DNA from: Ectobius pallidus
Taxonomy: Eukaryota > Arthropoda > Insecta > Blattodea > Ectobiidae
Reading direction: 5' to 3'
Assembly: GCA_964059195.1 (NCBI GenBank)
Contig: CAXKWD010000006.1
Location: 173,536,825-173,600,824 of the forward strand
Length of the DNA stretch: 64,000 nucleotides
Shown here: piece by piece, positions 43,676-54,240 of the stretch
Layout of the letters: every line of letters starts with the position of its first letter
Numbering within the stretch: the first letter of the stretch is position 1
Translations under genes and position numbers: made by a program
Notes under the pieces: generated by a model
Told to the model about the DNA's origin: nothing
What the model saw: the letters and a program-made list of their open reading frames with translations, nothing else
The model's database searches: none

Positions 43676-44220
43676 ATTAATTTATCGACTTGCTATACAT
43701 TGTAAAAAAAATAACATGACAATAAGGGCGTTTTTCAAGAAATGAGCGCTTTCCATTTAAAAAAAAATAGTTGACCAACTATTTAACCTATAGAGCCACT
43801 ATGAAATACGAGAGCACATTTAATGATGTAGCTTATTATTATAACTTTAGGAACCTTAAATCCAACGTGTTCTAACAACACACATATATTTAATCCATTT
43901 CCTGCATATATGATATCACGGAAGAGGTAACTTAACGAAGCCTGCACAACAACTGTGCCGTGAAAAAGCGGAAGTTCTTAGCTATACCTTGTTATCTTCT
44001 CTGCTTGACTTTCCTCAAATTTCTGTTGCCAACCAAATCTCTCCTGAGTTTCTGCGTATGAGGAATCACATTTCATTCGAGCGAAGCGGGCGTTACCTCC
44101 ATTCTTCCCCGAAATTGCGACACATTTAAACTGTTTAACGGACCTCTGCCAAATTTTGCACACTGACGAATTAAATAGAAGAATTTTCTGTCCTTTCTCT
44201 CTCCATTTTTATTGGTATTG
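43676..44220. other. Unassigned sequence
   Basis: A minus frame of 61 codons at 43978-44163 has mixed composition but no recognised domain. Bases 43680-43900 are AT-rich. Confidence 0.4.
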
Positions 44221-44221
44221 A

Positions 44222-44985
44222 CTAGCAGGTGCCCGCGACTTCGCCCGCCATGTTTTGTTTAAATTCTTTATTTAACAGAAAAATAATTAAAACTTTATAT
44301 TTATTAACACCGACATCGTTTTCACACAAATGTTCCATACTATTTTGTCTGCTTTTACATGCTTATGGCCTATGATAAACATCAATACTTCTCAACTAAA
44401 AGTACGAAGCCTACAGCTATGAATAACATATCAGTGGATACAATTTTTTACCGACTTCTGATATGGCATAACTTACTCGTTGGCACAAACTCAGACCGTC
44501 CCTGCAATACGTACTCTTATTCTGCATCAAAATGTGAAATGAGAAAATGGTATTCTCTATGTCCAGGGAAGAGAAAGTTACGTGACTGCATCACATTCTG
44601 CATTACTTTCGTGAATTTTATTACTTATTTACACAAATGAATGATATAGATAGCTTCTCTAATTTGTCAAAGTCCCGTATCATTTATTTCCAAAGCTACC
44701 TGTGACCACTGTCAATAATGCATTGTCGTCATGAGATCTATACATGGAATTTGATTTGGATTTGATACTTCTGTGTAAAAAGGTATTTCGTCTCCTCGAA
44801 AACATTTGGTTTTTGCCATTAAAAATCAAATTTTTTTAAAATTCTTTCTTAGTGAGCACTTACATTTTGAGACGAAGGTACTGTCAAAATTCCAAGTCTT
44901 TACGTATTATAGTTTAGGTTCTACGTTGATTCTCTGTCAGTCAGTCAGTCATTCATGCATTCATTCATTAAGTCAGGACGATTTT
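44222..44985 (-). mobile_element. Chimeric Helitron: A-type 3' end, B-type body
   Basis: The left end CTAGCAGGTGCCCGCGACTTCGCCCGC and TTTATATTTATTAACACC are family A. From about 44555 the body is family B (TCTATGTCCAGGGAAGAGAA, TTCTTTCTTAGTGAGCAC, AAGGTACTGTCAAAATTCC, CAGTCAGTCAGTCATT), ending GTCAGGAC without the terminal TCTCTATAT. Confidence 0.85.
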
Positions 44986-45049
44986 AAGTTAGAGTTTTCT
45001 TTTGTTTTATGCAATTGTATTTAATTGAGTATTAAAATAACTTTTTTCC

Positions 45050-45152
45050 CGTCTGGCGCTGTGAAGTGAACTCTGGCTTAGCTCAGTTGGTAGAGCATTG
45101 GCACGGATAGCCAAAGGTACTGGGTTCAAATCCTAGGGTCAGGAGAATTTTT
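45050..45152 (+). mobile_element. tRNA-derived SINE, head region, copy 2
   Basis: GTGAAGTGAACTCTGGCTTAG, A box TTAGCTCAGTTGGTAGAGCA, B box GGGTTCAAATCCTAG, then CAGGAGAATTTTTCTCC. A five-pair TTGGC/GCCAA anticodon-like stem encloses a loop with C where T is invariant. Same family as 19150-19262. A decayed tRNA gene is the alternative. Confidence 0.75.
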
Positions 45153-45561
45153 CTCCAGAAAACAATCTGTCGTTCATTAATACAAATATATCCATGATTA
45201 GACAGTGTTTAATGAAAATAACATGTTTCCGCGGACCACGAGTTGGGAAACGCTGACGTAAACCTGAACACTTTATAGCACGATCACGAGGAGTGTCACG
45301 CGTAAGTAATGACCGGTGTTTAGACCCAGTCACGCTTAGCGAGGGTGGTCATGTACATTATCTGTACTTCAATAAATAAGACAATACCACTTTCCAAACC
45401 AAGCGGAACAACTTGCTCCATCTGTATTATTCACTTCCTTATTAATAAGTTTATTAATTTCACCCAGTTATTAAATGCATGTTTTTCGCACGGGTATTGC
45501 CACTAATCTGACGTGTAAACTTCTTTAAACTCGATCATTTGCTAAAACCGCATGTAATAGT
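45153..45561. other. Unassigned; possible hAT terminus
   Basis: CGCGGACCACGAGTTGGGAAACGCTG at 45230-45257 looks like one end of a hAT element, but no partner was found. Nothing else seen. Confidence 0.3.
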
Positions 45562-45998
45562 ATAAATTGCGATACAAGTGCCGCAAGCGGTGCATACGGA
45601 TCGAGGAAAGAGTTTTTTTCAATTTCCGAGATCCGTTATGCGCTTACGGCACGAGTATCGCATGCTATTTTTTGCACGATGATTATTTATATCAATTTAT
45701 TTATATTAATTGACATATTAGCTGAAAATATTATGTATATAGGCCTACACTATTGAAGATGGATGTTATATTTCAGAAAGTGATTCGCATGTGTTTGTTG
45801 TTATGGGAACCGAATATTTGTCCTGGGGGGGGGCCTTGTCCATAAAGGCTTGTATTATGATGAGTGCCGTAAGTAAATTCTTACCGCACGGAAATTTGTT
45901 TTGTTTCCATAGCAACAAGATTGCGTGCGGGAATGTCAACTTACGATCCACGGCAACAATATTCGTAAGTACCACTAATTAGTTAAGGAGTGCAAAAA
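45562..45998 (-). repeat. Dispersed foldback element F, copy 2
   Basis: The left end folds: TTGCGATACAAGTGCCGC faces GCTTACGGCACGAGTATCGC. It then matches copy 1 in reverse (TGCACGATGATTATTTATAT; GATTCGCATGTGTTTGTTG; AAGGAGTGCAAAAAGG). GGCCTA at 45742-45747 is absent from copy 1. Confidence 0.8.
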
Positions 45999-46000
45999 GG

Positions 46001-46309
46001 CAGAGGCGGATCCACGGGGGGGGGGGGAAATGGGGGAAATTTCCCCCCCCCCCAAAATTTGTAACATTAAGCACAAATTATTCAAAATTTGTAACATTAA
46101 GCACAAATTATTCAAAATTTATTAGAACATAACCCAAATACTTAAATTAAAGCAACGACATTCATTATTTTGAAATACCTTTGTAAGAAAATGCTGAAAT
46201 ATTCATTTTGTTTTCAATTGTGTACTGGGAATAATTAATTTTTATGAGTAAAAACTTCCCTCTCTACTTTGGTCCCCCCCCCAAAAATGTCTCTCTGGAT
46301 CCGCCACTG
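46001..46309. mobile_element. hAT-type MITE, 309 bp, 8-bp TSD
   Basis: Ends CAGAGGCGGATCCACGGGG and GGATCCGCCACTG. Perfect duplication CAAAAAGG at 45993-46000 and 46310-46317. A G13 run and a GGGGGAAATTTCCCCCC hairpin lie at the left end; a C9 run lies near the right end. Confidence 0.95.
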
Positions 46310-46480
46310 CAAAAAGGTAATAGATGCACTAAAAATACGTCAACTCCGGACAAACGAATGTATAAACCACGACCTCCCTATTTATTATTCCATTCATGAT
46401 TTTGAGTAGAGAAGGCCTTGACTACAATACAGTCAGATGTTTGTAAATTTAATGTCAAGCTTTGCTTTAGATGTAAGTTA

Positions 46481-47474
46481 CAGGTAGGGAGGAAAAAAGC
46501 GGACCGACTCTTATAGCTTATTTTGGAGCCTTGTGATACGTAAATAAATGTAAGAGATGTAACGGAAACGTTTGTTTTCACAAGAATGCAAATTACGTGA
46601 AATAAGTAAACAGTCGACACTAGAACAAATCTACTCTTATACAATTCAACGGCCCGAAATAGCGTGCTTGCTCGCCCGCTTCGTGAGACATCGGGTATAC
46701 TCGGCGATGTTCGTCTCTTGCAGTCTAAACTTTCATGACGACTACAAAATTAGGAAGGAAAACCGTTTCTTTATTATATAAGGCCTAAGTGAAATGAACA
46801 CAATGAACAAGTATTCTAATTTTATTTTTACTTACAATTTTCATAGCTCTGAACCACAAACACTTCTATTAAACTGGAGTCAAATATTAATAATGGCGGG
46901 CGAAACCGCGGGCACCACCTATTGATAGTTTAACCCTGTAAAGTATCGCGGACACTAAAAATGCAAACAAACTACTCCTTCCCTTGAAGAATTATACAAT
47001 TTCTGAAAATTACACTGAATTTATCAAATAAAATTCACATCATATTCATCTGTCAACAAACAGTTGAGAAACAATAGTATTATCCACCGCCGTCTCGAGA
47101 ATTATACAAGAGTATTACAGTCTAGAAGGCAGTGGTTCACAGCTTTGGAACTGCATAATCGAATCTGTTTTCCAAAGCCGCACTTTCTAATCGTGGAATG
47201 TACTCTAAATCCGGAATTTTAGCTGTTTCATTAATTATTAATGGTTTAGTTTATGAATGATTCGCGTGCAAGTGTTAGCCTAATAAATATAATGCTTTAA
47301 TAATTATTATTCTCTTAATTTTTAATTTGTTCAATTAATTATCGTGGGCGAAGCCGCGGGCATCGGCTAGTTTCAATACATTCCCTGCAATCCTGTGAAT
47401 GCCGCTAGGCATGCGCAGTGGCTCATATCGGCAACTTAGATATTTTAGTCGGTCCGCTTTTTTTCCCCTACCTG
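46481..47474. mobile_element. TA-target TIR element split by a Helitron
   Basis: CAGGTAGGGAGGAAAAAAGC at left and CTTTTTTTCCCCTACCTG at right, with TA at 46479-46480 and 47475-47476. The subterminal GGACCGAC is inverted too. About 253 bp without the inserted Helitron. Bases 46318-46478 are unassigned. Confidence 0.9.
46630..47370 (+). mobile_element. Helitron A-prime, 741 bp, second known empty site
   Basis: 5' TCTACTCTTATACAATTCAA, 3' GCGAAGCCGCGGGCATCGGC then TAG. Flanks GAACAAA|TTTCAATAC match the uninterrupted relative at 7160-7175 (reverse complement GAATAAATTTCAATAC). GCCTA at 47278-47282 is extra relative to the other A-prime copies. Confidence 0.96.
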
Positions 47475-47520
47475 TACATATTTCACAGGGAATGTATGTT
47501 AAATTATACCTATAGGCCTA

Positions 47521-47685
47521 CTAGCAGGTGCCCACGACTTCGCCCAAGATAATTAATTCCAAGATTATAAATTAAAAGCAAAATACAACACATATTTACT
47601 ACCCCTTACAAGCGACTCGATTAAAAATTATAATAAAACAGATAAAAATCCGGCTTTGGAGTGCATTCAACAATTAGACGACTTC
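47521..47685 (-). mobile_element. Helitron A 3' fragment
   Basis: CTAGCAGGTGCCCACGACTTCGCCC to GGAGTGCATTCAACAATTAG, then LINE sequence begins. Confidence 0.85.
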
Positions 47686-47955
47686 ATAACCTGTACTCTT
47701 CACCGGATATAGAAAAGGGTAATTAAATCACGAAGGATGAAATGGGGGAGGAAAGACATATCTCAAAAGTATTGACAGGGAGACCCAAAGGGAAAAGACC
47801 TCTTGGAAGGCCTAGATGTAAGTGGGAGGACAATATTAGGATAGATTTAAGGGAAGTAAGATTTGCGAGGGATGACTGGATTGAGTTAGCATAGAATAGG
47901 GGTGAATGGCAGGTTCAGGTAAGTGCGGCAATGAACCTTCGGGTTCCATAAAATA
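47686..47955 (+). pseudogene. LINE C-terminal fragment
   Basis: Plus strand: YSSPDIEKRVIKSRRMKWGRKDISQKY-like sequence, RPKGKRPLGRPRCKWEDNIRIDLREVRFARDDWIELA, stop, then NLRVP. Frameshifted. The 3' flank ends in (GTAA)n-type repeats near 48000. Confidence 0.8.
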
Positions 47956-48305
47956 GATAATATTCCTTTAGCTTGCTAAGGAATTGTCTATTGCCATTGA
48001 GTAAGTAAGTAAGGTACATTAATAGAAATTCAAGCTTCAGATAGCATCCCCAAGACGAAACCAAAGAAATCCTTTAAATTTTTCAAGATTAACCCTTTTT
48101 TTAATAGCGCTTGGCCCTGAAAAGGCTTTGGCTTCTACCTTTTCAATTCTAATCCTCATTTAACCTTCATTTCCTAAGAGCTGCAGCCAATCTTCCTCAG
48201 GTGCTTTGTGGGTAACATATCCACAGGTTCCTAGGCGGAATACTTAGCAATAATAGAAATCAAGTATTTAACAAAGCCTTACAGATGTGGTACGCCAGAT
48301 GAAAT
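47956..48305. other. Unassigned sequence
   Basis: No feature seen beyond the short GTAAGTAAGTAAG run. Confidence 0.5.
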
Positions 48306-48832
48306 AAAAATAAAATCAGGTAAACTGGCGTTACAAAGTGCCAGAATGATTTTGTTTAATCAGTAATGATTTCCACTAAGATATGCAGAAAACAAGTTAT
48401 TTTTGTTATCGATTTAAGCTCCAGATCGATTCATTAAGCAGAGCTTACGGAAGAACAAAGGTCTAGTTTGATAAGGATATGTAGTGTCATTCGTCAAAGC
48501 TAACTGCATTGCAGCTTCCAAAGCCGTATATGAATACTATAAAAAAATATGCTGTCGTGATTTGCATTTGATAAATTCTTTCTAATAATTATATTACCAA
48601 CAAATAGAGACTAAATTGGGCATTACTTCGGTACCGGTCAACCGGTTTGGCCCCAAGTCAATAGGCTTCTTCCCAAGGACGTTATAAATGAGTATACCAA
48701 ATTTCATTAAAATCCGATTAAGCATATTTGAGTTATCGCGCGTATAGACACACGGACAGACAGGCGAACGGATAGACATTTCCCCATCGACCACACAATC
48801 TCAGAAAATAGGCCTACCATTCTGGTACATAA
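48306..48832 (-). mobile_element. Family C, near full length
   Basis: AAATCAGGTAAACTGGCGTT / AAAGTGCCAGAATG at left; CCACACAATCTCAGAAAATA and CCATTCTGGTAC at right, which are partly inverted. GGCCTA (48811-48816) interrupts the usual GTACCATTCTGG end. Confidence 0.85.
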
Positions 48833-49161
48833 TAAAAATTAACAAAGATTTAAGAACGCATAGACATAGTGTTTGTGAACTTTTAAATTCGAAAAAGGAA
48901 TTTCACGAAATAAACAAGTGACTGTATAAAGAGTATAGCGTGAGACATCATGCGGCGAAAGGAGAAAACTTCACCTGATAAAAGAAAGTGCCCCAGTTGC
49001 ATTCATTGATGTTAGATGCCGCTGTGTACATCAGTTTTATTCTGCCTGAAGTGTGTTTCATGACGAGGAATATAGAGTGCGCTGGTATCAACAACAGAGC
49101 ATTCAATTATTTCTGTTATCACTATCAGACTTACATACGATGCCAGGTACTTGGATTGCAA
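48833..49161. other. Unassigned sequence
   Basis: Two overlapping frames of about 70 codons, no motif. Confidence 0.45.
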
Positions 49162-49662
49162 TTAAAAAAAAAGTGTGCGTGGAACGCCAAGCGACAGGAG
49201 TGAAACTTGTTTTAATTTTTGGATTTTTAAATTTTCGATTATTGGATTCTTTTTAAATTTTGGATTGTTGGTCTTTTTAATATTGGGTTTTTGGACTTTA
49301 TTAATTTTGGATTTTCAATTTTGGATTTTTTATTATTTAATTTTTGGATTTTTGGACTTTTGAATTTTTTAATTTTGGAATTTTGATTCTTTTAATTTTG
49401 GATTTTCGATTTTTAACTTTGGATTTTTTAAATTTTGGATTTTCGATTTTTAGTTTTGAATTTTTGGATTTTTTAAACTTTGGAATTTTGATTCTTTTAA
49501 TTTTGTATTTTCGACTTTTTAACTTTGGATTTTTTTAATTTTTTATTATCGATTTTTTAATTTTTAATTTTTGGATTCTTTAAACTTTGGATAAGCCTAT
49601 TCATTGAGTTGATTGTTTTCTGTGCAGTCTGTTCCGTCACACCTCACTAATTTCGTGACGAG
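49162..49662 (+). repeat. Composite repeat H, copy 2
   Basis: Head AAAGTGTGCGTGGAACGCC, core of TTTTGGATTTTT-type units, tail TTTTCTGTGCAGTCTGTTCC and CACTAATTTCGTGACGAG. A separate tail piece (TTGAGCGTTACACAAGCTC) lies at 50013. Confidence 0.85.
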
Positions 49663-50214
49663 CAAAAGACGGGCCGCAACCCGCATAATAACAACCTCCC
49701 CAAATTTCAAAATTGTTAAATAAAAGGACCCTTTGACCGCGTAAGATAACATTTTAGAGTAAGAAATTGGATATACAAAATTACAATAGACTGTCTTTTC
49801 GGCAACAACAATAGAATGGAACATGCTAGCTACCCCTACTTTACTACTATGACACCACCTCCAAATCATACTAAAAATTATGGGGCAAATGGGCTTTGCC
49901 TAGGTACCCATTGCCTACTACATAGTAGTGGGCATAAAAGAGGAAGGAGCCACGTATCAAAAGTACGTTGCAGATATTCTCAATTCGATTCCGATTCCGA
50001 TTCCGATTTTTGAGCGTTACACAAGCTCTTCTGAGTGCTGTCCCCGGAAAAGGTAGGCTATTGTCATTATAGGGTTCTAGGTGAAGAAAAAAGGCATATA
50101 CAAATTTGTCACTTAATACGCTCTTGTCTCCTAATAGATGTAATGGGTTTATGTCTTTCGTTCAATTTTCACCCCATTATAGTATTAGGGCCTACTGATC
50201 GAGGAAGAGTTTCT
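49663..50214. other. Unassigned sequence
   Basis: No gene recognised. A (GATTCC)n run at about 49987-50007 and a fragment of the H tail at 50011 are the only landmarks. Confidence 0.45.
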
Positions 50215-50465
50215 AAAATCAACTTGAAATCAACGAAGAAAGAGGGAGAGAAGTAGTGAAAGGTACAAAGAAATAAAGACACAGAAAGAGAGAAAGTGAT
50301 GAAGAGAAAAAGAATGTGAATAAGTGAGAGAAGGACAGAAATAAAGAGAAAAATCAAGGAAGAAAGAAAGAATATGAGAAAATAGAAAGGTACAGAGAGT
50401 GTGATGAACATAGAAATAAAGAGGGAAATACAGGAAGACAGAGAAACATAGAAAGAGAAAAGTGA
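50215..50465 (+). repeat. Polypurine tract, ~240 bp
   Basis: Overwhelmingly A and G on the plus strand (AAGAAAGAGGGAGAGAAG ... GAAAGAGAAAAG) with only isolated pyrimidines. The long minus-strand frames here (LFLSLSL-type) are compositional artefacts. Confidence 0.9.
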
Positions 50466-50769
50466 ACATTTCATAAATATTTAGTTGCGTGAATTATGTA
50501 CGAATTTCCTGCGACATACAAAGAGTAGATGAAAAAGAGACAGGCTATGTGATGAAATTCATCGCTCCAAGAGTTGGAATATGTTTTGTGAAGCCAGTTC
50601 ATTGTTTACGGACGACAATCATTATTTCAAAAGTAACTGAAACAAAAAAAAAATTCCTAATATTCTTTGCATAAATAAAAACGATGTAAACAATAACAAA
50701 AAACATCACATAAGAGATGCTTTTTTATTCTACCGCTTATTATTATTATCATTATTATTATTACGATTA
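50466..50769. other. Unassigned sequence
   Basis: No gene seen; an (ATT)n run at about 50737-50762 precedes the Helitron fragment. Confidence 0.5.
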
Positions 50770-50905
50770 CTAGCATGTGCCCGCGGCTTCGCCCGCTATA
50801 ATTATTTTAAAAATTAAAAATTAAGAGCATAATACTTAAATTATTATATTTATTAACACCTAAATCACGTGAATTACATACCAGGATTAGATTATTAACA
50901 GCTGA
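50770..50905 (-). mobile_element. Helitron A 3' fragment
   Basis: CTAGCATGTGCCCGCGGCTTCGCCCGC to the ACCAGGATTAG block, truncated. Confidence 0.85.
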
Positions 50906-51643
50906 TCGCGAAGACCGTTTGATCACTCTAAAATGTCAAAACTTAAACATTTCATTATCAGCAACAAATACAAGTCATACGCAACTTGCCTATAGGCCTA
51001 ATGATAACTAAGAAACTCCTATGAAAATTATGAAACGGTCCTGGCATGTAGATGCATAGAACCGCGACCTCTTCTCTCTGGTTAGTTATTTAGTACATAT
51101 TTAGATCTAAGAACACCATATATTCATTCCAACGGAACTATTCTCGAGATCGAATGATAATTTAATCCTTGCACGAGACTCAAATTTCTCACACAATATA
51201 CAAACCCGTGTCGGACTGCACAGAAAACAGTTAACACATTGATTAGGCTCATAGGTTATTTCTAGTACCTTATTCCGTTAAAAAAGTGCCAGAATGGTAC
51301 TTTATGAGATTGTGTGGTGGACGGGAAAATGACTATGCGTCTGTCCGTCCGTCCGTCCGTGTGTCTGTACATTTGCAGTCTCGTAGCTATGTTATTTTAC
51401 GAATTTTTTAGCATAAACGTGTGGGATTTATGACATTGGGCACACCCTAGAGTAAAAATCAGCTACGCCTATAATAAGGGACTACAAATAGGTTACCTCA
51501 AAACGTAGCCTATACATAACAGTAGGGCCCGGATTACGATGACCTAAAAATCCTTTAGAAATGAGCTATAAAATGAATGCAAAAGTACAAAAAATGACCC
51601 AAAGCCATTAAAAAAAGATCGAAAAATGTGTATGAAAATTCTA
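50906..51643. repeat. Repeat D and family C pieces in unassigned DNA
   Basis: Repeat D (minus) at about 51165-51288 (CCGTGTCGGACTGCACAGAA, AACAGTTAACACATTGATTAGG). It is followed by the 5' end of family C (plus) at 51293-51380: AGTGCCAGAATGGTAC, GAGATTGTGTGGTGGACGGG, (GTCC)n. The rest is unassigned. Confidence 0.7.
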
Positions 51644-52028
51644 CACCTTTTCAACCTCAATTTCGGAAAAAGTAATTCCAATTTCGGAAAAAATAATTTC
51701 AATTTCGGAAAAGGTAATTTCAATTTCGGAAAAGGTAATTTCAATTTCGGAAAAAGTAACTTCAATTTCGGAAATACGAGGGCTATGAAGAGGGTATAGT
51801 AAAGTTGGTACCACGCTAAGACAAATGACTCAATCGGAGCGAGATTATGTAGATAAGTAGCTAGAAGGTGTACCTAAATGTTCCCAATAAAACAGTTTTG
51901 ATTTTCACTGTGGTTTTCATTTTATGCCCCATCGGAGGTTTAAAAAAAATAGCCCTCGTATTTCCGAAATTGAAGTTACTTTTTCCGAAATTGAAATTAC
52001 TTTTTCCGAAATTGAGGTTGAAAAGGTG
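51644..52028. mobile_element. Palindromic mariner composite, copy 2 (TSD TA)
   Basis: Same structure as 29630-30034, with TA at 51642-51643 and 52029-52030. Both arms carry 21-bp AATTTCGGAAAAAGTAATTC units (about five left, three right) around the mariner C-terminal remnant. Unit numbers differ between copies. Confidence 0.92.
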
Positions 52029-52030
52029 TA

Positions 52031-52594
52031 GTTTATTCATAAGATTTGTGCCTATTCTACATCTGTGTTGTAGACCCAATTATAGGCTTGTGATTAGTTA
52101 ATTGGTATTTACGGTTATATGCAAATAGCCAACACCGTCTTACAGTATCCAAATTAATATTATAACAAGATTCATTTATTTAGGCTTATTTAGAATTCCG
52201 ATGATATTCAATGAAAGTAAATGCACAAAAACTCTATAACTTACAATGCGAAAAACAACACAAAATAAGAAAATAATGACTTCAAAATTTAAAGTCAAAA
52301 TTATCTAAATTATGAATTACCTAATTACATTACGTAAATTAATTACATAAAAATATGTAATAAAAGCCCATAAAATGACCAAATAATGTCATTCAATTCT
52401 AAAAAGAACCTGAAAATTTTCAAAAATGGGGGGAAAATTACCAAAAAAAAAGACTAAAAAATTACCATTTTTATATTCTAGGAATCATGATCAAAATATC
52501 TGCACTATGGGGCAACATCCATGATGTACCAGTTAAAAGATGATTTACTTACTTACTCAATGTCAATAGACAATTCCTCAGAAAGCTAAAGGAA
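52031..52594. other. AT-rich unassigned sequence
   Basis: No feature seen. Confidence 0.5.
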
Positions 52595-53025
52595 TATTAT
52601 CTATTTTATAGAACCCAGAGGTTCATTGCCGCGCTTACCTGAGCCCGCCATTCAACCCTATTCTGTGCTAACTCCATCCACCCATCCCTCGCAAATCCTA
52701 CTTCCCTTAAATCTATCCTAATCCTGTCCTTCCACCTACGTCTAGGTCTTCCTAGTGGTCTTTTTCCCTTCGAGCCTCCCAGTCGATATTTTTAGATACG
52801 GTATGTCTTTCCTCTCCCATGTTCAGCCCATTTCATCGCCCGTGATTTAATTACCCTTACTATATCCGGTGACGAGTACAGGTCATGAAGCTCGTCGTTA
52901 TGCAGTTTTCATCTCTCTTAGGTCCGAATATTTTCCTAAGCCCCCTGTTTTCCAACACTCTCAGATTATGTTCTTTCCGAAGAGTAAGGGGCCATGTCTC
53001 ACATCCATATAATACAACAAAGATG
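52595..53025 (-). pseudogene. LINE C-terminal fragment, longest copy
   Basis: Minus strand includes RKNIIRECWKTG-like sequence, RKIFGPKRDEN, HNDELHDLYSSPDIVRVIKS, then GRPRRRWKDRIRIDLREVGFARDGWMELAQNRVEWRAQVSAAMNL, broken by frame changes. Confidence 0.8.
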
Positions 53026-53799
53026 AAATGTCATCAAAATCTGGTCCCTGATAATCAGTATAGATTGCTTTGGTATTCTATTGTACAAAAACGTATGGTA
53101 TGAGAAGAAGTCATATTGATGTGGAATTCACTATACAAACAGGAGGCATTGGACAAACTATAACAGTTGAAAGTGTCGCCAAAATGTGGGCGTGTCTGCA
53201 GATGGTGGGAAGAGGCGGGGCAAAGAAAGTGAGCCCGGGGTCCACGAGGCGGGTCCTTAATCCGCCACTTTCCAAATGTGCTAATCCGCAAAGAGAATGC
53301 TGATCTTTCAGTTCCAGATTAATGGAGTGAGAGATCAGAAGCTTTTCACTCCATTCCATTTACATAATGTGCTTTAAGTTGACACTTTTAAATGCGTCAT
53401 AGGTCATGTGAGGTGTTTGGGATCCTTAGTTATTAATAAGGCCCGGAAGTTAATGTTTATCAGAAGACGAAATATGCTATGAAATATGTAAAATATGCTC
53501 CGGAACCAATGAAGATTTGTGTTTTATCTTTTCCATAGAAGAAATATTTTAACCTGGATTTTTGTAATCTGATCCCCTCCCAAGCTGTGTTTATACTCCT
53601 TTTAGCTTCGAGGTCATATCAGGAGTTAGGTACAATATCTGTACCTATCAAATTGGGTAGGCCATGGAACTATTGATTGCCAATTGTTTCTACTGTCGGT
53701 GTATTTAATGGAGTAAATTTCAACTGATATTAATTTAAATGGATATGATAGAGGATGAAATGGTGAGGATGATTCATGGTATGTAAATATACAATTCGG
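53026..53799. other. Unassigned sequence
   Basis: 53100-53350 is GC-richer with overlapping frames of 77-82 codons (both strands), none with a domain. No repeat ends. Confidence 0.4.
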
Positions 53800-53829
53800 C
53801 ATTTGCCTTTACGACTGGGGAAACCATGA

Positions 53830-53942
53830 AAAAAAAAAAAAAAAAAAAAACCTATGTCAAATTGGCCGGCCCCGAGATTTGAACCTGGGACCTCCTGAAT
53901 GCTAGACCAAGACGTTACCATCTCGGTCACCTAGCTCTGAAA
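53830..53942 (-). mobile_element. tRNA-derived SINE head
   Basis: Minus strand AGAGCTAGGTGACCGAGATGG, TCTTGGTCTAGCATTCAGGA, then B box CCCAGGTTCAAATCTCGGGG. On the plus strand a run of 20 A (53829-53848) adjoins it. Target duplications not identified. Confidence 0.7.
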
Positions 53943-53989
53943 TTTTGTAATATTGAAATATTTTAAAAAATCGATAATCGATAAAATTC

Positions 53990-54235
53990 AACGTGGAAAA
54001 AAGTAACTACTTTACGCTCTCTTCGGTTTGTTCGGGAAATTTGTGTGCATCCATTGTTTGGATTGTACATTTGATTCTGGATTGTCGTAACGAATCCACG
54101 TTTCATAACCTGTCACGATGGATTTTAAAAACTCGTTCCCGTGCCGAGTGACTTTAATCTTTTTCGGCAGCTGAAGAAAGATCTGGGAGGACAGAGCTTC
54201 CACACCAACTTAAAGTAAAGTGTTCCCTACTACAG
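53990..54235 (-). pseudogene. Mariner transposase fragment
   Basis: Minus-strand frame of 63 codons: LQLPKKIKVTRHGNEFLKSIVTGYETWIRYDNPESNVQSKQWMHTNFPNKPKRA. This is the mariner IVTGDETW region, which carries the first catalytic Asp of the DD34D triad. Here that Asp codon reads Tyr, so the domain is dead. Upstream sequence fits an H..F..RLVT-type block only weakly. No ends preserved. Confidence 0.85.
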
Positions 54236-54240
54236 ACCAT

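Noticed and set aside
43978..44163. Possible Zn-finger or THAP-like exon on the minus strand
   Set aside because: Only a few Cys without the spacing of any finger I know; left as unassigned.
44360..44640. 93-codon frame as a host gene
   Set aside because: Lies within the chimeric Helitron body; no domain.
45062..45140. Functional tRNA gene (and its counterpart at 19165-19235)
   Set aside because: Two copies share flanks beyond the tRNA-like part, the acceptor stem pairs poorly and the anticodon loop lacks the invariant T; better read as SINE heads.
49175..49538. Phe/Leu-rich frames (LDFWTFEFFNFG type)
   Set aside because: By-product of the TTTTGGATTTTT array in repeat H.
50169..50474. Leu/Phe/Ser-rich 101-codon membrane protein
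   Set aside because: Pure reflection of the polypurine tract on the opposite strand.
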